Part shown: positions 43,488 through 52,933 of the stretch, piece by piece | Numbering within the stretch: the stretch's first letter is position 1 | How the letters are laid out: each line of letters starts with the position of its first letter | Assembly (NCBI GenBank): GCA_913775725.1 | Contig: CAJYNG010000007.1 | Span: 1-56,513, forward strand | Origin: an uncultured Stenotrophomonas sp. | GTDB taxonomy: Bacteria > Pseudomonadota > Gammaproteobacteria > Xanthomonadales > Xanthomonadaceae | DNA length: 56,513 nt | Direction: 5' to 3' | Notes under the pieces: generated by a model | Database searches by the model: none | What the model was told of the DNA's origin: nothing | What the model saw: only the letters and a program-made list of their open reading frames with translations | Translations under genes and position numbers: made by a program

Positions 43488-44921
43488 TCAGCGCATCACG
43501 AGCTGGCCCTGCTGCTGGCCATTGTTGCGCAGCACGCGTACCACCAGGGTCGGCGGGCGCTGCTGGAAGTTGGCGCGCCAGCTGGCCAGGTCGGCGAATT
43601 CGCCCACCGTGGCATCGGTGATGATGTCGCCCTGCTGCAGGCCGTTGGTGGCCGCGCGGCTGCCGCGCTTGACCTCGCTGACCAGCACGCCGCCGACACC
43701 GGACTGGCGCAATGACTCTGGCAGGTCGACGAAGGTGGCCCCGGTCAGGCGCGGGTCCAGGCTCTCACCGGTGACCGCGCGCGCCTGTTCCTTCAGCGTT
43801 GCCTTGATCTGCAGTGGCTTGCCTTCGCGGCGTACGTCCAGCGTCAGTGCGCTGCCGACCGCGGCCAGGCCTTCCACGTTGTGCAGGGCTTCGGCGCTGT
43901 CCACGCGTTGGCCATTGGCCGAGACCACCACGTCGCCCGGCTTCAGGCCGGCAGCGGCGGCGGCCGAACCGGCCAGCACGCGGGTGACCAGCGCGCCGCG
44001 GGTTTCGCCCAGGCCCAGGCCCTGCGCGATCTGCGCGGTCAGGTTCTGGCTTTCCACGCCCAGCGTGCCGCGCACCACCACGCCGTGTTTGACCAGCTGG
44101 TCGACCACGCTGCGCGCCAGGTTGGACGGAATCGCCAGGCCCAGGCCGATGTTGCCGGCCATGCTGCCCTGCGGGTTGAAGCTGGCGGTATTGATGCCGA
44201 CCAGCTGGCCCTGCAGATCGACCAGTGCGCCACCCGAGTTGCCGGGGTTGATCGACGCATCGGTCTGGATGAAGTTCTGGTAGCCCAGCCCGCGGATGCC
44301 GCTGCGGCCCACCGCCGAGACGATGCCCGAGGTGACCGTCTGGCTGAAGCCGAACGGGTTGCCGATGGCCACCACGAAGTCGCCCACGCGCAGCTGGTCG
44401 CTGTTGCCGAGCTTGATGTCGGTCAGGTTCTGTGCCGGGATGCGGATCAGCGCGATGTCGGTATCGCGGTCCGAACCGAGGAACTCGGCCTTGACCGTGC
44501 GCCCGTCGGCCAGTGTCACCTGTACGTCATCGGCGTTGTCGATGACATGGTGGTTGGTCAGCACCAGGCCCTCCTTGGCGTCGATGATCACGCCCGAGCC
44601 GAGCGATTCGTTGATGCGCTCCTGCGGGATGTCCGGGAACAGGCGGCGGAAGAACGGGTCGTTGAAGAAGGGGTTGCGCACTCGCACCACCTGCTTGGTG
44701 TTGACGCTGACCACCGCCGGCATCGCCTTCTCCAGCATCGGTGCCAGCGACGGCACCGCCTGACCGGCCACCGAGGCCGGCAATGCCGCCGTGGTCGGCA
44801 GGACTGCTGGCAGCGGCGCGGCGTCGGCACGATTGTCCAGGTGCGCGTTGATGCCGGTGGCAACGAAGCCACCGAAGGCGGCGGCGATTGCGAGCGTGAG
44901 CAGGGTGGGAAGCGGTCGCAT
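43488..44921 (-). CDS. degQ: Deg-type periplasmic serine endoprotease
   Basis: 477 residues. Signal/anchor helix at the N-terminus (LPTLLTLAIAAAFGGFVATGI), catalytic triad His125 (TNHHVID), Asp155 (RDTDIALI) and Ser229 (NPGNSGGAL), then two PDZ domains (about 260-360 and 380-470). It degrades misfolded proteins in the periplasm. Length and sequence suit DegQ; DegP is the alternative. The following region upstream is a 490-base gap. Confidence 0.9.
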   Translation of the reverse strand: MRPLPTLLTLAIAAAFGGFVATGINAHLDNRADAAPLPAVLPTTAALPASVAGQAVPSLAPMLEKAMPAVVSVNTKQVVRVRNPFFNDPFFRRLFPDIPQERINESLGSGVIIDAKEGLVLTNHHVIDNADDVQVTLADGRTVKAEFLGSDRDTDIALIRIPAQNLTDIKLGNSDQLRVGDFVVAIGNPFGFSQTVTSGIVSAVGRSGIRGLGYQNFIQTDASINPGNSGGALVDLQGQLVGINTASFNPQGSMAGNIGLGLAIPSNLARSVVDQLVKHGVVVRGTLGVESQNLTAQIAQGLGLGETRGALVTRVLAGSAAAAAGLKPGDVVVSANGQRVDSAEALHNVEGLAAVGSALTLDVRREGKPLQIKATLKEQARAVTGESLDPRLTGATFVDLPESLRQSGVGGVLVSEVKRGSRAATNGLQQGDIITDATVGEFADLASWRANFQQRPPTLVVRVLRNNGQQQGQLVMR

Positions 44922-45413
44922 GGGAGTCGGTTCGCTGGCGTGGGTGGGGGGCGGTTCGGCCCTACGGTAAAACATGCTGAATGAGTGTGTCGCGATCTGG
45001 ATAAATGCGCCATGAAAACCACAGGCCGCGAAAGGCGGGTGCGGAGGATGGCAACAAGGCTGTGGCGACGCCCGCAGGGGCGATTCCTGCACCACTGAAG
45101 ACCATCGCGCGGCGCGTGGACACAGACTGATACTTGCGCAGTTCCGCGCAACCGGGTGCCGCAATGCGTCACAGCGCGCACTGGATGCTGCATCCGTACA
45201 ACGGCACGCAGCGGCCATCTTCGACCACGCGGTTGATGTGGCGTAGTCCTTAAAAAAAGGGGTTTCCTGTAAACCCGCCGCTCCTGCGGCAGTGGTGGGC
45301 TACACCATTGCCGTCGCATCAGATGCGATTGCTGGCGCGTGCCCCGTTCCACGATCGTCAATGTCGGTATAGCATCGCCCCGTTTTGATACTTAAGGCCC
45401 CCAGGAGGGCAAC
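44922..45413. other. Divergent gap between degQ-like and histone-like genes
   Basis: 492 bases without a gene. Two hairpins are visible (GGGTTT/AAACCC near 45260-45273 and GCCGC/GCGGC near 45275-45288), possibly a terminator or an attenuating structure. The part next to 45413 has an AGGAGG ribosome site for the histone-like gene. Confidence 0.45.
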
Positions 45414-46334
45414 ATGAGCAACGGTAATGGTGTGTCGGTCGTGACCGACGCCGTCGAGAACGTCAAAGAAACCGCCACCAACGTTGGCGAGACCATCGCC
45501 CACGCCGCCGAAGACGCCGTGAAGTCGGTCAAGAAGACCGTCAAGCGCGCCACCAAGGCTGCCGGTACCCGCGTTGCCAAGGCCAAGAAGGCTGTGGCCA
45601 AGGTCGAGAAGACCGTTGCCAAGAAGGCCGAGAAGGCTGCCAAGTCGGTCGGCAAGACCGTTGCCAACGCCAAGAAGAAGCTGGAAGCCGCCAAGAAGAA
45701 CGCCAAGGCCGAAGCCGCTGCCCTGAAGAAGGAAGTGGCCAAGAAGAAGGCAGCTGCAGGCAAGGCTGTGACCAAGAAGGCCGCCGCTGCCAAGAAGACC
45801 ACCAAGGCCGCCACCAAGGCTGCCGGCAAGAAGGTCGCCACCGTGAAGAAGGCCGTCACCAAGAAGGCTGCCGTCGCGAAGAAGACCGTTGCCAAGAAGA
45901 CCGCGGCCGCCAAGAAGGTTGTCGGCAAGAAGGTCGCTACCGCCAAGAAGGCCGTGGCCAAGAAGACCGTCGCCGCCAAGAAGGTCGCTGGCAAGAAGGC
46001 CGTGGCTGCGAAGAAGGTTGTCGGCAAGAAGGTTGCCGCCACCAAGAAGGTCGCCACCAAGAAGACCGCGGCCGCCAAGAAGGTTGTCGGCAAGAAGGCT
46101 GCCGTCGCCAAGAAGGCCGTCGGCAAGAAGACCGCCGCTGCCAAGAAGGTTGTCGGGAAGAAGACCGCCGTTGCCAAGAAGGCAGTTGGCAAGAAGGTTG
46201 CCGCCACCCGCAAGACGGTCGCCAAGAAGGCTGCGCCGCTGAAGAAGGTCGCCGCCAAGAAGGCTCCGGCCAAGAAGGCTGTTGCCAAGAAGGCACCGGC
46301 CAAGGCCGTGCGCAAGGTCGCCAAGCGCAAGTAA
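45414..46334 (+). CDS. Histone-H1-like lysine/alanine-repeat protein
   Basis: 306 residues. The first about 40 residues resemble the YqjD-type helix ([29 protein letters not shown]); the rest is dozens of KKA/AKK/VGKK units ([18 protein letters not shown]). Net positive charge is extreme. Such H1-like proteins (AlgP, HctB types) bind DNA and can condense it, or bind RNA. The underlying DNA is a tandem array of 18-45-base units, hence prone to length change. AGGAGG just before the ATG is a strong ribosome site, and a GC-rich terminator follows. Confidence 0.93.
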   Translation: MSNGNGVSVVTDAVENVKETATNVGETIAHAAEDAVKSVKKTVKRATKAAGTRVAKAKKAVAKVEKTVAKKAEKAAKSVGKTVANAKKKLEAAKKNAKAEAAALKKEVAKKKAAAGKAVTKKAAAAKKTTKAATKAAGKKVATVKKAVTKKAAVAKKTVAKKTAAAKKVVGKKVATAKKAVAKKTVAAKKVAGKKAVAAKKVVGKKVAATKKVATKKTAAAKKVVGKKAAVAKKAVGKKTAAAKKVVGKKTAVAKKAVGKKVAATRKTVAKKAAPLKKVAAKKAPAKKAVAKKAPAKAVRKVAKRK

Positions 46335-46348
46335 TCGCGCCGTGACCG

Positions 46349-46382
46349 AAGGCCCTGCCACCCACCGGGTGGTGGGGCCTTT
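46349..46382 (+). terminator. Terminator after the histone-like gene
   Basis: GGCCC..CCACC/GGTGG..GGGCC stem with flanking AA and TT. A good stem, short T-run. Confidence 0.75.
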
Positions 46383-46441
46383 CGCGTATCTGGGGCACGG
46401 TCTGGGGCAAGATGCAGGTTCTTCCTGCTGGAGCCCCGGGC

Positions 46442-47137
46442 ATGCGCGGTATCGACTTCAGTTCCTGGCAGGGCGTGTTGTCCACGTTGGCCGGCCTGGT
46501 CCTGATCACCCTGCTGGGCGTGGGCATCCGCCTGCTGGTGATGCAGACCCTGCAGCAGCGTCGCGAACGCGAGAACCGGCAGATCAACGAACGGCTGCGC
46601 ACGCTGATGGCGGCCTACAAGACCCTGGGCGGTTCGTTCACTGGCGAACTGGGTGTGGATCCCAGCCATCGCCGTGACCTGCGCCAGCGTGAAGATGCCG
46701 AGGGCATCGCCGAGCCTCGCTCGGATCGGGCGCGCCGCATCCGTGATGCCGTCGAGGCCGCGCTGTCGGACATCCTGTTGCTGGGCACTGACGAACAGGT
46801 GCGGTTGGCCGCGCGCGCTGCCAACGAACTGGCACAGGGGCGGCCGGTGCACACCCACGAACTGGTGGTCTCGCTGCGCGACTTCGTGCGCGAAGCACTG
46901 GATCTGGCGCCGATTCCGGCCGACCTGCAGATTCCACCGCAGGGGCCGACCCGGCCCGGTGCCAGTGGTGGCGGCAAGGGCCGCAACGACGGCGATGCCA
47001 AGGGCGGTCGCGCGGGTGGTGGTGGTGGTGGTGGCGGTGGCGGAATGGGGGCCGGCATGGGCGGTGTGGGCCTCGGCGCCGGCGCCGCTCTGGGCGCCGG
47101 CCATGCGTCTGCCAGCGATGAAACGGACGCGCGCTGA
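46442..47137 (+). CDS. Membrane-anchored protein with coiled-coil and Gly-rich tail
   Basis: 231 residues. One N-terminal membrane helix (LSTLAGLVLITLLGVGIRLLVM), a helical cytosolic part (QQRRERENRQINERLRTLMAAYKTLGG; RDAVEAALSDILLLGT, ARAANELAQG), then a Gly-rich low-complexity tail (GGGGGGGGGGMGAGMGGVG). ATG 46442 with GGAG 9 bases before. Not recognised as a named family. Confidence 0.75.
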   Translation: MRGIDFSSWQGVLSTLAGLVLITLLGVGIRLLVMQTLQQRRERENRQINERLRTLMAAYKTLGGSFTGELGVDPSHRRDLRQREDAEGIAEPRSDRARRIRDAVEAALSDILLLGTDEQVRLAARAANELAQGRPVHTHELVVSLRDFVREALDLAPIPADLQIPPQGPTRPGASGGGKGRNDGDAKGGRAGGGGGGGGGGMGAGMGGVGLGAGAALGAGHASASDETDAR

Positions 47138-47152
47138 GCACGTCCGCCGGGT

Positions 47153-47512
47153 TCAGCGCGTCAGCTCGTAGAGCGGCACGAACCCGCCGTAGATCATCCG
47201 CGCGCCGTCGAACGGCATCGGATTCTTCGCAGGATCAAACCGCGGGTCTTCCATCATCTTCTTCATGCCGGCGTCGCGGGTCGGCTTGTCCGGCCATTCG
47301 ATCCAGGAAAACACCACCGTCTCGTCTGGCGTGGCTTTCACCGCGCCGAAGAAGTCGGTGGTCTTGCCGTGCGGCACGTCATCGCCCCAGCACTCGACCA
47401 CGCGCAGCGCGCCGTATTCGATGAAAACGGGATCTCCTGTGCGTGCGTGGGCGAGGAACTTCTCCTTGTTGGCGGTGGGCACCGCCAGGACAAAACCATC
47501 GATGTAGCTCAT
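47153..47512 (-). CDS. DUF1428-domain protein
   Basis: 119 residues, MSYIDGFVLAVPTANKEKF and FSWIEWPDK mark the DUF1428 (YbaA) family, a small dimeric alpha/beta-barrel (ferredoxin-like) fold of unknown function. Start at ATG 47512 gives the full family length. Convergent with the preceding gene. Confidence 0.92.
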   Translation of the reverse strand: MSYIDGFVLAVPTANKEKFLAHARTGDPVFIEYGALRVVECWGDDVPHGKTTDFFGAVKATPDETVVFSWIEWPDKPTRDAGMKKMMEDPRFDPAKNPMPFDGARMIYGGFVPLYELTR

Positions 47513-47603
47513 TGCCTGCCTCCGGATGGACCGTGCCGCATGCACGGCCTTCAAGTACCCGACGAACCAGGGCGTCGTGGATCGACATCCTGTGTGCGCC
47601 TGT

Positions 47604-50009
47604 TCAGCCCGGACCACCGGGCAGCGGCGCCAGCACCGTTTCCGGTGGCTGCTGGCCGGCCAGGTGGCGCACGAAGTAGTCCCACATGCGGTGCGTGTAG
47701 GTGGCGTCGTTGCGGAACAGTTCGTGGTCCTGCCGGGCCAGGTACAGCAGGTCGTAGCTGCGCTGGGCCTTGTTCAGGGCGGCGGCCAACTGCAGGGTCA
47801 GCGCCGGTGGCGCGTTCTCGTCCAGCTCGCCATAGACCAGCAGCAGATGCCCGCGCAGATTGCCGGCCAGTGCCGCATTGTCGAGCCCGGCAAAGGGCGC
47901 CGGCACGCCATCGACCATGGCCGTAGCTGGCAGCACGCCACCGAACAGCCGGTCCATGCCGTGCAGGGCGCCGCCGTACATGCCCTGGAAATTGTGGCTG
48001 CCGGCCGAGGCCACGCCCACCCTGTAGAACGCCGGATAGCGCAGCAGGGCGCGCGCTGCACTGTAGCCGCCGAACGAATGCCCGTAGATGCCGACCCGCT
48101 GCAGGTCGATGCCCGGGTAGCGTTCGCCCAGCTGGCGCAGCGCAGCCACATGGTCATCCAGCTGCACATCGGCGGCGCGCAGGAAGCTGCTGTCATGGAA
48201 CGCCTTGTCGCGGCCACCGGTGCCGCGCGCATCGATGCTGACCACCATGAAGCCGAGTTCGGCCAGGCTGGCGCGTGACACCGGGTTCAAGGCAGACACC
48301 GCCTCGGCGTAGGTCACCGGCGCATTGCTGATGAAGGAACCACCGTACATCGCGTCGATCACCGGGAAGCTGCCGTCATCGCGATAGTCACGGGGCAGGT
48401 AGACGGTGGCGAAGATCGGCGTGCGCCCATCGGCGGCCAGCAGCCGCTCGCGCCGTGGTGGACGCCAGCCGGCAGCAACGATCGCGCTGTCATCGGCTGT
48501 TTCCAGCACCATCACTTCACGGCCGTCATCGCTGGCCCGCAGCACGGTGCGTGGTGGCTGGTCGAGACGGGAAACGGTATCCACCAGATAGCCACCGCCA
48601 GGCGACAGCGCCTGGGGGGCGCGCGCGCCGAACAGCGCACCGGTACCGGCATCGGCCATGTGGTCGTTGTCATCGGCGGCCAGGCGTTGGATCGGGCCGC
48701 CCTGCAGCGATACCCGGTACAGGCCGCGCACGTAGGGGTCGCCACCGTCGACGCCACCGGCGCTGAAGTACGCCCAGCCACCCGCAGCGTCCACACCCAG
48801 CAGGTCACGCACCACCCATTTGCCGCGGGTGAGCTGGCGCAGCACCTTGCCATCGGACAGGCGCACCCGGTACAGATGGCCCCAGCCATCGCGCTGCGAG
48901 AACCACACGGCGGTGTCCTGCCCGGGCAGGATGGCCACCGCGGGCCGGTTGTAGGAATACACGTTGAGCTGCAGGCGAGTGTCGCTGGCTTCTTCCAGAA
49001 CCGTACGCAATGCACCGCTGTTGGCATCGATCTCCACCAGGCGCAGCCTGCGCGGTGTGCCGAAGTGCGCGATCACGGCATACAACCGATCACCGTCCCA
49101 ACCCAGGATGCCGGCCTCACTGAGCGTGTTCCAGCCCTCGGGCAGCACGATGTCTTGCTGCCTGCCGCTGAGGATATCGATCATATACAGGCTGTCGCGG
49201 ACCTGCTGTGCATCGCCCAGCACCCCCAGCTTCACGGTATGCACGCGCGGCCGCGCGCTGTGGGTCGGGCTGCTTTCCAGATAGGGGTAGTCCTGCAGCG
49301 CGCGTTCGTCGTAGCGGATGCCGGCCACGTAGCGACCGTCCGCTGACCAGCCAACCGCGAACGGGCGCACCGGCATCCGGCCCTGACGGTGTGGAATACC
49401 ACGCAGGGTGAAGTCCGGCAGTACGCCATAGCCATGACCGGTTTCACCGCCGTGGGTCAGTACCTGCGGCGCCGTTCCAGCGCGCTGCAGCCACAGATTG
49501 TCATCGCGTACCTGCAGCCAGGCATCACCGTCGGGCGACGGCAATGCATCGGCTGGCGGCGACGCCTGTTGCGCGGCCGTGCACTGCAGGCGTGGCCATT
49601 GGCAGTTGATCGCCGCCTCGCCGTTGAACTGCAGGCGCAGGCCATCATCCAGGACCTGCACGCGGTTCAAGCGCAGGCGTGGCCCGCCGGCACCGAGAGG
49701 TGCAACTGCAGCGTCCAGCGCATCGGGTTCGAACAGGATCTGGCGCGTGGCCTGGACTGGATCGACCAGTATCGCCTGGCGCCGGCCGTGCGCGTCTTCG
49801 CGTTCGTACCAGAAGCGCCCATCGGCCAGCCAGTGGGGCAGGACCGAAGCATTGCGCAGCGCACCGCGCAGATGACTGTCATGCACGCGTTCGGCGCGCT
49901 GGTAGTCAGCGGCCTGCTGCGCGTGCGCAGCGTGGATCGGAAACAGGAGGGCAGCGCAGGCCAGGAGGGCGGCGCGGACAGGCATCAGCAGCGGATCTGA
50001 AACGTGCAA
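47604..50009 (-). CDS. S9 (DPP4/prolyl-oligopeptidase-like) secreted peptidase
   Basis: 801 residues from a TTG at 50009: AGGAGG lies 5 bases before it, far better than at the ATG 49985. A signal peptide follows (LLACAALLFPIHAAHAQ). A beta-propeller covers about residues 60-500, then an alpha/beta hydrolase: nucleophile Ser in GHSFGG near 643, Asp near 727 (GELDENAPP) and His near 757 (RQDHELF). The enzyme is expected to cut dipeptides or short peptides, often after Pro or Ala, in the periplasm. It is rather long for a bacterial DPP but fits the S9B-type. Confidence 0.92.
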   Translation of the reverse strand: MHVSDPLLMPVRAALLACAALLFPIHAAHAQQAADYQRAERVHDSHLRGALRNASVLPHWLADGRFWYEREDAHGRRQAILVDPVQATRQILFEPDALDAAVAPLGAGGPRLRLNRVQVLDDGLRLQFNGEAAINCQWPRLQCTAAQQASPPADALPSPDGDAWLQVRDDNLWLQRAGTAPQVLTHGGETGHGYGVLPDFTLRGIPHRQGRMPVRPFAVGWSADGRYVAGIRYDERALQDYPYLESSPTHSARPRVHTVKLGVLGDAQQVRDSLYMIDILSGRQQDIVLPEGWNTLSEAGILGWDGDRLYAVIAHFGTPRRLRLVEIDANSGALRTVLEEASDTRLQLNVYSYNRPAVAILPGQDTAVWFSQRDGWGHLYRVRLSDGKVLRQLTRGKWVVRDLLGVDAAGGWAYFSAGGVDGGDPYVRGLYRVSLQGGPIQRLAADDNDHMADAGTGALFGARAPQALSPGGGYLVDTVSRLDQPPRTVLRASDDGREVMVLETADDSAIVAAGWRPPRRERLLAADGRTPIFATVYLPRDYRDDGSFPVIDAMYGGSFISNAPVTYAEAVSALNPVSRASLAELGFMVVSIDARGTGGRDKAFHDSSFLRAADVQLDDHVAALRQLGERYPGIDLQRVGIYGHSFGGYSAARALLRYPAFYRVGVASAGSHNFQGMYGGALHGMDRLFGGVLPATAMVDGVPAPFAGLDNAALAGNLRGHLLLVYGELDENAPPALTLQLAAALNKAQRSYDLLYLARQDHELFRNDATYTHRMWDYFVRHLAGQQPPETVLAPLPGGPG

Positions 50010-50219
50010 GGCAACCTCCTGTTGCAATCGACGACGAATCACAAATGCACGCGCGCCGCGCGCGTATGCCAGACGCAGCCTGAATCAAGGCAAAAAATTC
50101 AGCAATGCGAAGACCGCTGTTTTCAGGGAGCGTTGTGGCGAATAACGGAGAATTTACATTCCCGATGCGATGGCGCCCTGGCGCTGCTGCACACCATAAG
50201 AAAGTAAAGGTGTACCCCC

Positions 50220-50792
50220 ATGAAGAATTCGCTGATTGCTCTGGCCCTGGCCGCTGCCCTGCCGTTCACCGCCTCGGCTGCTGAGAACCTGTCCTACAAC
50301 TACGCCGAAGCCGACTACGCCAAGACCGACATCGACGCGTTCAAGGCCGACGGCTGGGGCGTGAACGGTTCGTACGGCTTCCTGCCGAACTTCCACGCTT
50401 TCGGTGAGTACAGCCGCCAGGAAATCGACCACACCAACATCAAGCTGGACCAGTGGAAGATCGGCGCCGGCTACAACGTTGAAATCGCTCCGACCACCGA
50501 CTTCGTTGCCCGCGTCGCTTACCAGAAGCGCGACCAGAAGCACGGCCTGGACTTCAACGGCTACAGCGCTGAAGCGGGTATCCGCACCGCCTTCGGTGCC
50601 CACGCCGAAGTCTACGGCATGGTCGGCTACGAAGATTTCTCGAAGAAGCACGGCATCAATCCGGAAGGCCAGTGGTACGGCCGCCTGGGTGGTCAGGTCA
50701 AGCTGAACCAGAACTGGGGCCTGAACGGCGAGCTGAAGATGAACCGCGACGGCGACAAGGAATACACCGTCGGCCCGCGTTTCAGCTGGTAA
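50220..50792 (+). CDS. ax21: Ax21-family outer-membrane beta-barrel protein
   Basis: 190 residues. Signal peptide to residue 21 (LPFTASAA), then eight predicted strands in a small barrel (LSYNYAEADYAKT; WGVNGSYGFLPNFHAFGEYS; AGIRTAFGAHAEVYGMVGYEDF) ending FSW. Members are common in Xanthomonadaceae; earlier claims that Ax21 is a sulfated signal molecule were withdrawn. Its role in the membrane (biofilm, vesicles) is unclear. Terminator-like hairpin follows. Confidence 0.92.
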   Translation: MKNSLIALALAAALPFTASAAENLSYNYAEADYAKTDIDAFKADGWGVNGSYGFLPNFHAFGEYSRQEIDHTNIKLDQWKIGAGYNVEIAPTTDFVARVAYQKRDQKHGLDFNGYSAEAGIRTAFGAHAEVYGMVGYEDFSKKHGINPEGQWYGRLGGQVKLNQNWGLNGELKMNRDGDKEYTVGPRFSW

Positions 50793-50830
50793 TTGCTTCC
50801 TTGGCGCGCCTGCGCGCTGAAGATGCCTCG

Positions 50831-50856
50831 ACAGGCCCGGCTCATGCCGGGCCTGT
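50831..50856 (+). terminator. Hairpin after the Ax21 gene
   Basis: ACAGGCCCGGC/GCCGGGCCTGT arms with a TCAT loop, 38 bases after the stop. Confidence 0.7.
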
Positions 50857-50982
50857 TGCGTTGTGACGACCCGGAACCGCAGCTGAGCATGTTCCGAGGC
50901 CGCTGCTGCGTTGCAATAAATTGGATTCCGCTGCTCCCGGCGCGGGCCTACGGTGGGCACTTCGTATCGTCGGATCCATGTG

Positions 50983-51660
50983 ATGCCGCCTGCCGTTCCC
51001 GCTCTGCCCCTCGATCGGCCCCGCCGCCTGGCAATGCTGGCGCCGCATCCCGTGCTGCGTCTGGGGGTGGAGGTGGTGCTTTGCCAGCACGGTGGCGTGC
51101 AGGTCTGTGGCAGCTTCACCCGCGAAGGTGATCTGCTCGATCTGCTGCAGCGCCAGCCGGATGGCATCGACCTGTTGCTGATCGACCTGCTGGCGCCGTG
51201 CGGACCCGAACAGGGCCTGTCCCTGTTGCGGCTGTTGTCGCGGCGCTGGCCGCTGCTGCCGGTGCTGGTGCTGTCTGCGCACTGCAATGCCAGCACGGTG
51301 ACCATGGCGATGCAGGCCGGCGCGCGCGGCTTTCTGTCCAAGGAAACCACGCCGGAGATGTTGCGGCGCGCAGTTGACGTACTGGCGCGTGGGGGCCGCT
51401 TCGTGCCCCCGGAGTTGCGCACGCAGTTGAGCCGATCGCGCATGCGGCGCACACCGGCGCCGGTGCTCACGCCCTTGAGCCGACGTGAGTGCGAGGTGCT
51501 GCGGCTGGTCCTGCAGGGCTGCACCACCGGGGAGGTGGCGCGGCGCTTCGGGCGCACGGCCAGTACGGTCAGCACGCAGAAGCGGACCGCCTACGAGAAG
51601 CTGGGCATCCACAGCGATGGTGAGCTGTTCCGCATCCGGCACCTGCTCGAATGCGGGTGA
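50983..51660 (+). CDS. LuxR-type regulator with degenerate receiver domain
   Basis: 225 residues. The receiver-like part keeps the phospho-acceptor-position Asp68 in LLLIDLLAP and the conserved Lys in FLSKE, but lacks the acidic pair (MLAPHPV where DD is normal), so normal phosphorylation is doubtful. A LuxR helix-turn-helix follows (LSRRECEVLRLVLQGCTTGEVARRFGRTASTVSTQKR). RcsB-like orphan. ATG 50983 is chosen; GTG at 50953 is also possible. No kinase gene in the neighbourhood. Confidence 0.85.
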   Translation: MPPAVPALPLDRPRRLAMLAPHPVLRLGVEVVLCQHGGVQVCGSFTREGDLLDLLQRQPDGIDLLLIDLLAPCGPEQGLSLLRLLSRRWPLLPVLVLSAHCNASTVTMAMQAGARGFLSKETTPEMLRRAVDVLARGGRFVPPELRTQLSRSRMRRTPAPVLTPLSRRECEVLRLVLQGCTTGEVARRFGRTASTVSTQKRTAYEKLGIHSDGELFRIRHLLECG

Positions 51661-51666
51661 GCGGGC

Positions 51667-52056
51667 TTATTCGCCCTGGTACTGCTTCTCTTCCACCAGC
51701 GCCGAACCGGCCACGCGGTTGATCTCGTTCTTCACCTGCACGCGCTCGCCATTGGTGCCATAGACACCGCGTGCCAGCTGGATGAAGGCATCGTCGAACA
51801 CCTGGGCCGCTTCCTTGTCGCGCAGCTGGTCCTGGATGTCCCACATGCGCTCGTTGATCGCCTTCAGCTGCTGCTGCAGCGCAGCCAGGGCCGGCTGTGC
51901 CTGCAGCTGCTGCTGCAACAAGGGCAGCAGGCCGTCCAGTTCGGTGCGCACGTTGGCCAGCTTGGCCGCATCGTCGATGCGCTCGGCCTTGATCTGGAGA
52001 ATGGTGATCTTGTCGATCAGCTCGCCGATCGATACCGGGGTCAGGATGGCGTCCAC
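51667..52056 (-). CDS. DUF6165-family protein
   Basis: 129 residues from GTG 52056, with AGGAA 9 bases upstream. The start MDAILTPVSIGELIDKITILQIKAERI is the family hallmark; the rest is helical (LQQQLQAQPALAALQQQLKAINERMWDIQDQLRDKEA, landmark only). Seen in other bacteria beside sulfotransferases or glycosyltransferases; function unknown. Confidence 0.8.
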   Translation of the reverse strand: MDAILTPVSIGELIDKITILQIKAERIDDAAKLANVRTELDGLLPLLQQQLQAQPALAALQQQLKAINERMWDIQDQLRDKEAAQVFDDAFIQLARGVYGTNGERVQVKNEINRVAGSALVEEKQYQGE

Positions 52057-52234
52057 GCGGTTGGTTCCTGGAAACAGGGCGCCATGATACCGCGCTGCTG
52101 GCATGTGGCCCCGATTCACGGGATTTACGCCGAATTTGCGCCACGGGCCCGGCAGCACCCTCGATCTGTTACGGCCACCGCCTCGACACTGCGTTCCCGG
52201 CGGCATGACCGCCTTCGACGAGGAACACAGTGCA

Positions 52235-52933
52235 GTGAACAGCAAGGGGATGATGGCGGCGGTGGTGGCCGCCCTGGCAGGGCTGCTGGGGATCGGCAGC
52301 GCGCAGGCACAGGTGCAGGTCAGTGGCAGTGCCGTATTGACCAGTGACTACGTGTGGCGCGGCAGCTCGCAGAGCGACGGCGATCCGGCGGTGCAGGCGA
52401 GCGCGAAGGTCTCGATCCCATCGGGCTGGTATGCCAGCGCGTGGGGTTCCAGCGTTTCGTTCAAGCCAGACAATGGTGCGCGCAGCGAGTTCGACCTGGT
52501 GGCGGGCTGGTCCGGCGCGCTGGCCCCGGACTGGACCCTGGATGCCAACCTGACCCGTTACGTGTACCCGGGTACCGGCCGCGCGCTGGACTGGACCGAG
52601 CTCAACACCACGTTGACCTGGAAGCAGCGCACCTGGCTGCAGGTCGCGCATTCCACCGATGCGCTGGCCGGCGGCCATCGTGGCACCTATGCCCAGCTGG
52701 GCGTGCGGGTGCCGCTGCACGAGCGCTTCCGCCTGGAAGCCGCGGTGGGCCAGTACTGGTTGGCCACCGCACAGGGGCCGGATTACCTGCATGGACAGCT
52801 CAGTGCCATCGCCTCGCTGGCCCCGGCATGGGAACTGCGCGCCACCGTGCACGACACCGACAACGCGGCCAAGCGCCTGTTCCCCGGCAACGCCGGTGGC
52901 CGATGGGAGTTGGCACTGCAGGGCAGCTTCTAG
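52235..52933 (+). CDS. TorF-family putative porin
   Basis: 232 residues from GTG 52235 (ATG 52205 and 52250 also possible). Signal peptide to about residue 22 (IGSAQA), then the TorF pattern VQVSGSAVLTSDYVWRGSSQSDGDPAVQ (quoted in part), strands such as LVAGWSGALAPDWTLDANL and a final SF. An outer-membrane barrel with unknown substrate. The stop TAG overlaps that of the convergent MFS gene in a CTAG (52930-52933). Confidence 0.85.
   Translation: MNSKGMMAAVVAALAGLLGIGSAQAQVQVSGSAVLTSDYVWRGSSQSDGDPAVQASAKVSIPSGWYASAWGSSVSFKPDNGARSEFDLVAGWSGALAPDWTLDANLTRYVYPGTGRALDWTELNTTLTWKQRTWLQVAHSTDALAGGHRGTYAQLGVRVPLHERFRLEAAVGQYWLATAQGPDYLHGQLSAIASLAPAWELRATVHDTDNAAKRLFPGNAGGRWELALQGSF

Noticed and set aside
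45300-47104. Long minus-strand frames opposite the histone-like gene
   Set aside because: AAG-rich repeats leave the opposite strand free of stops (CTT). Leu/Gly or Thr/Phe low complexity only.
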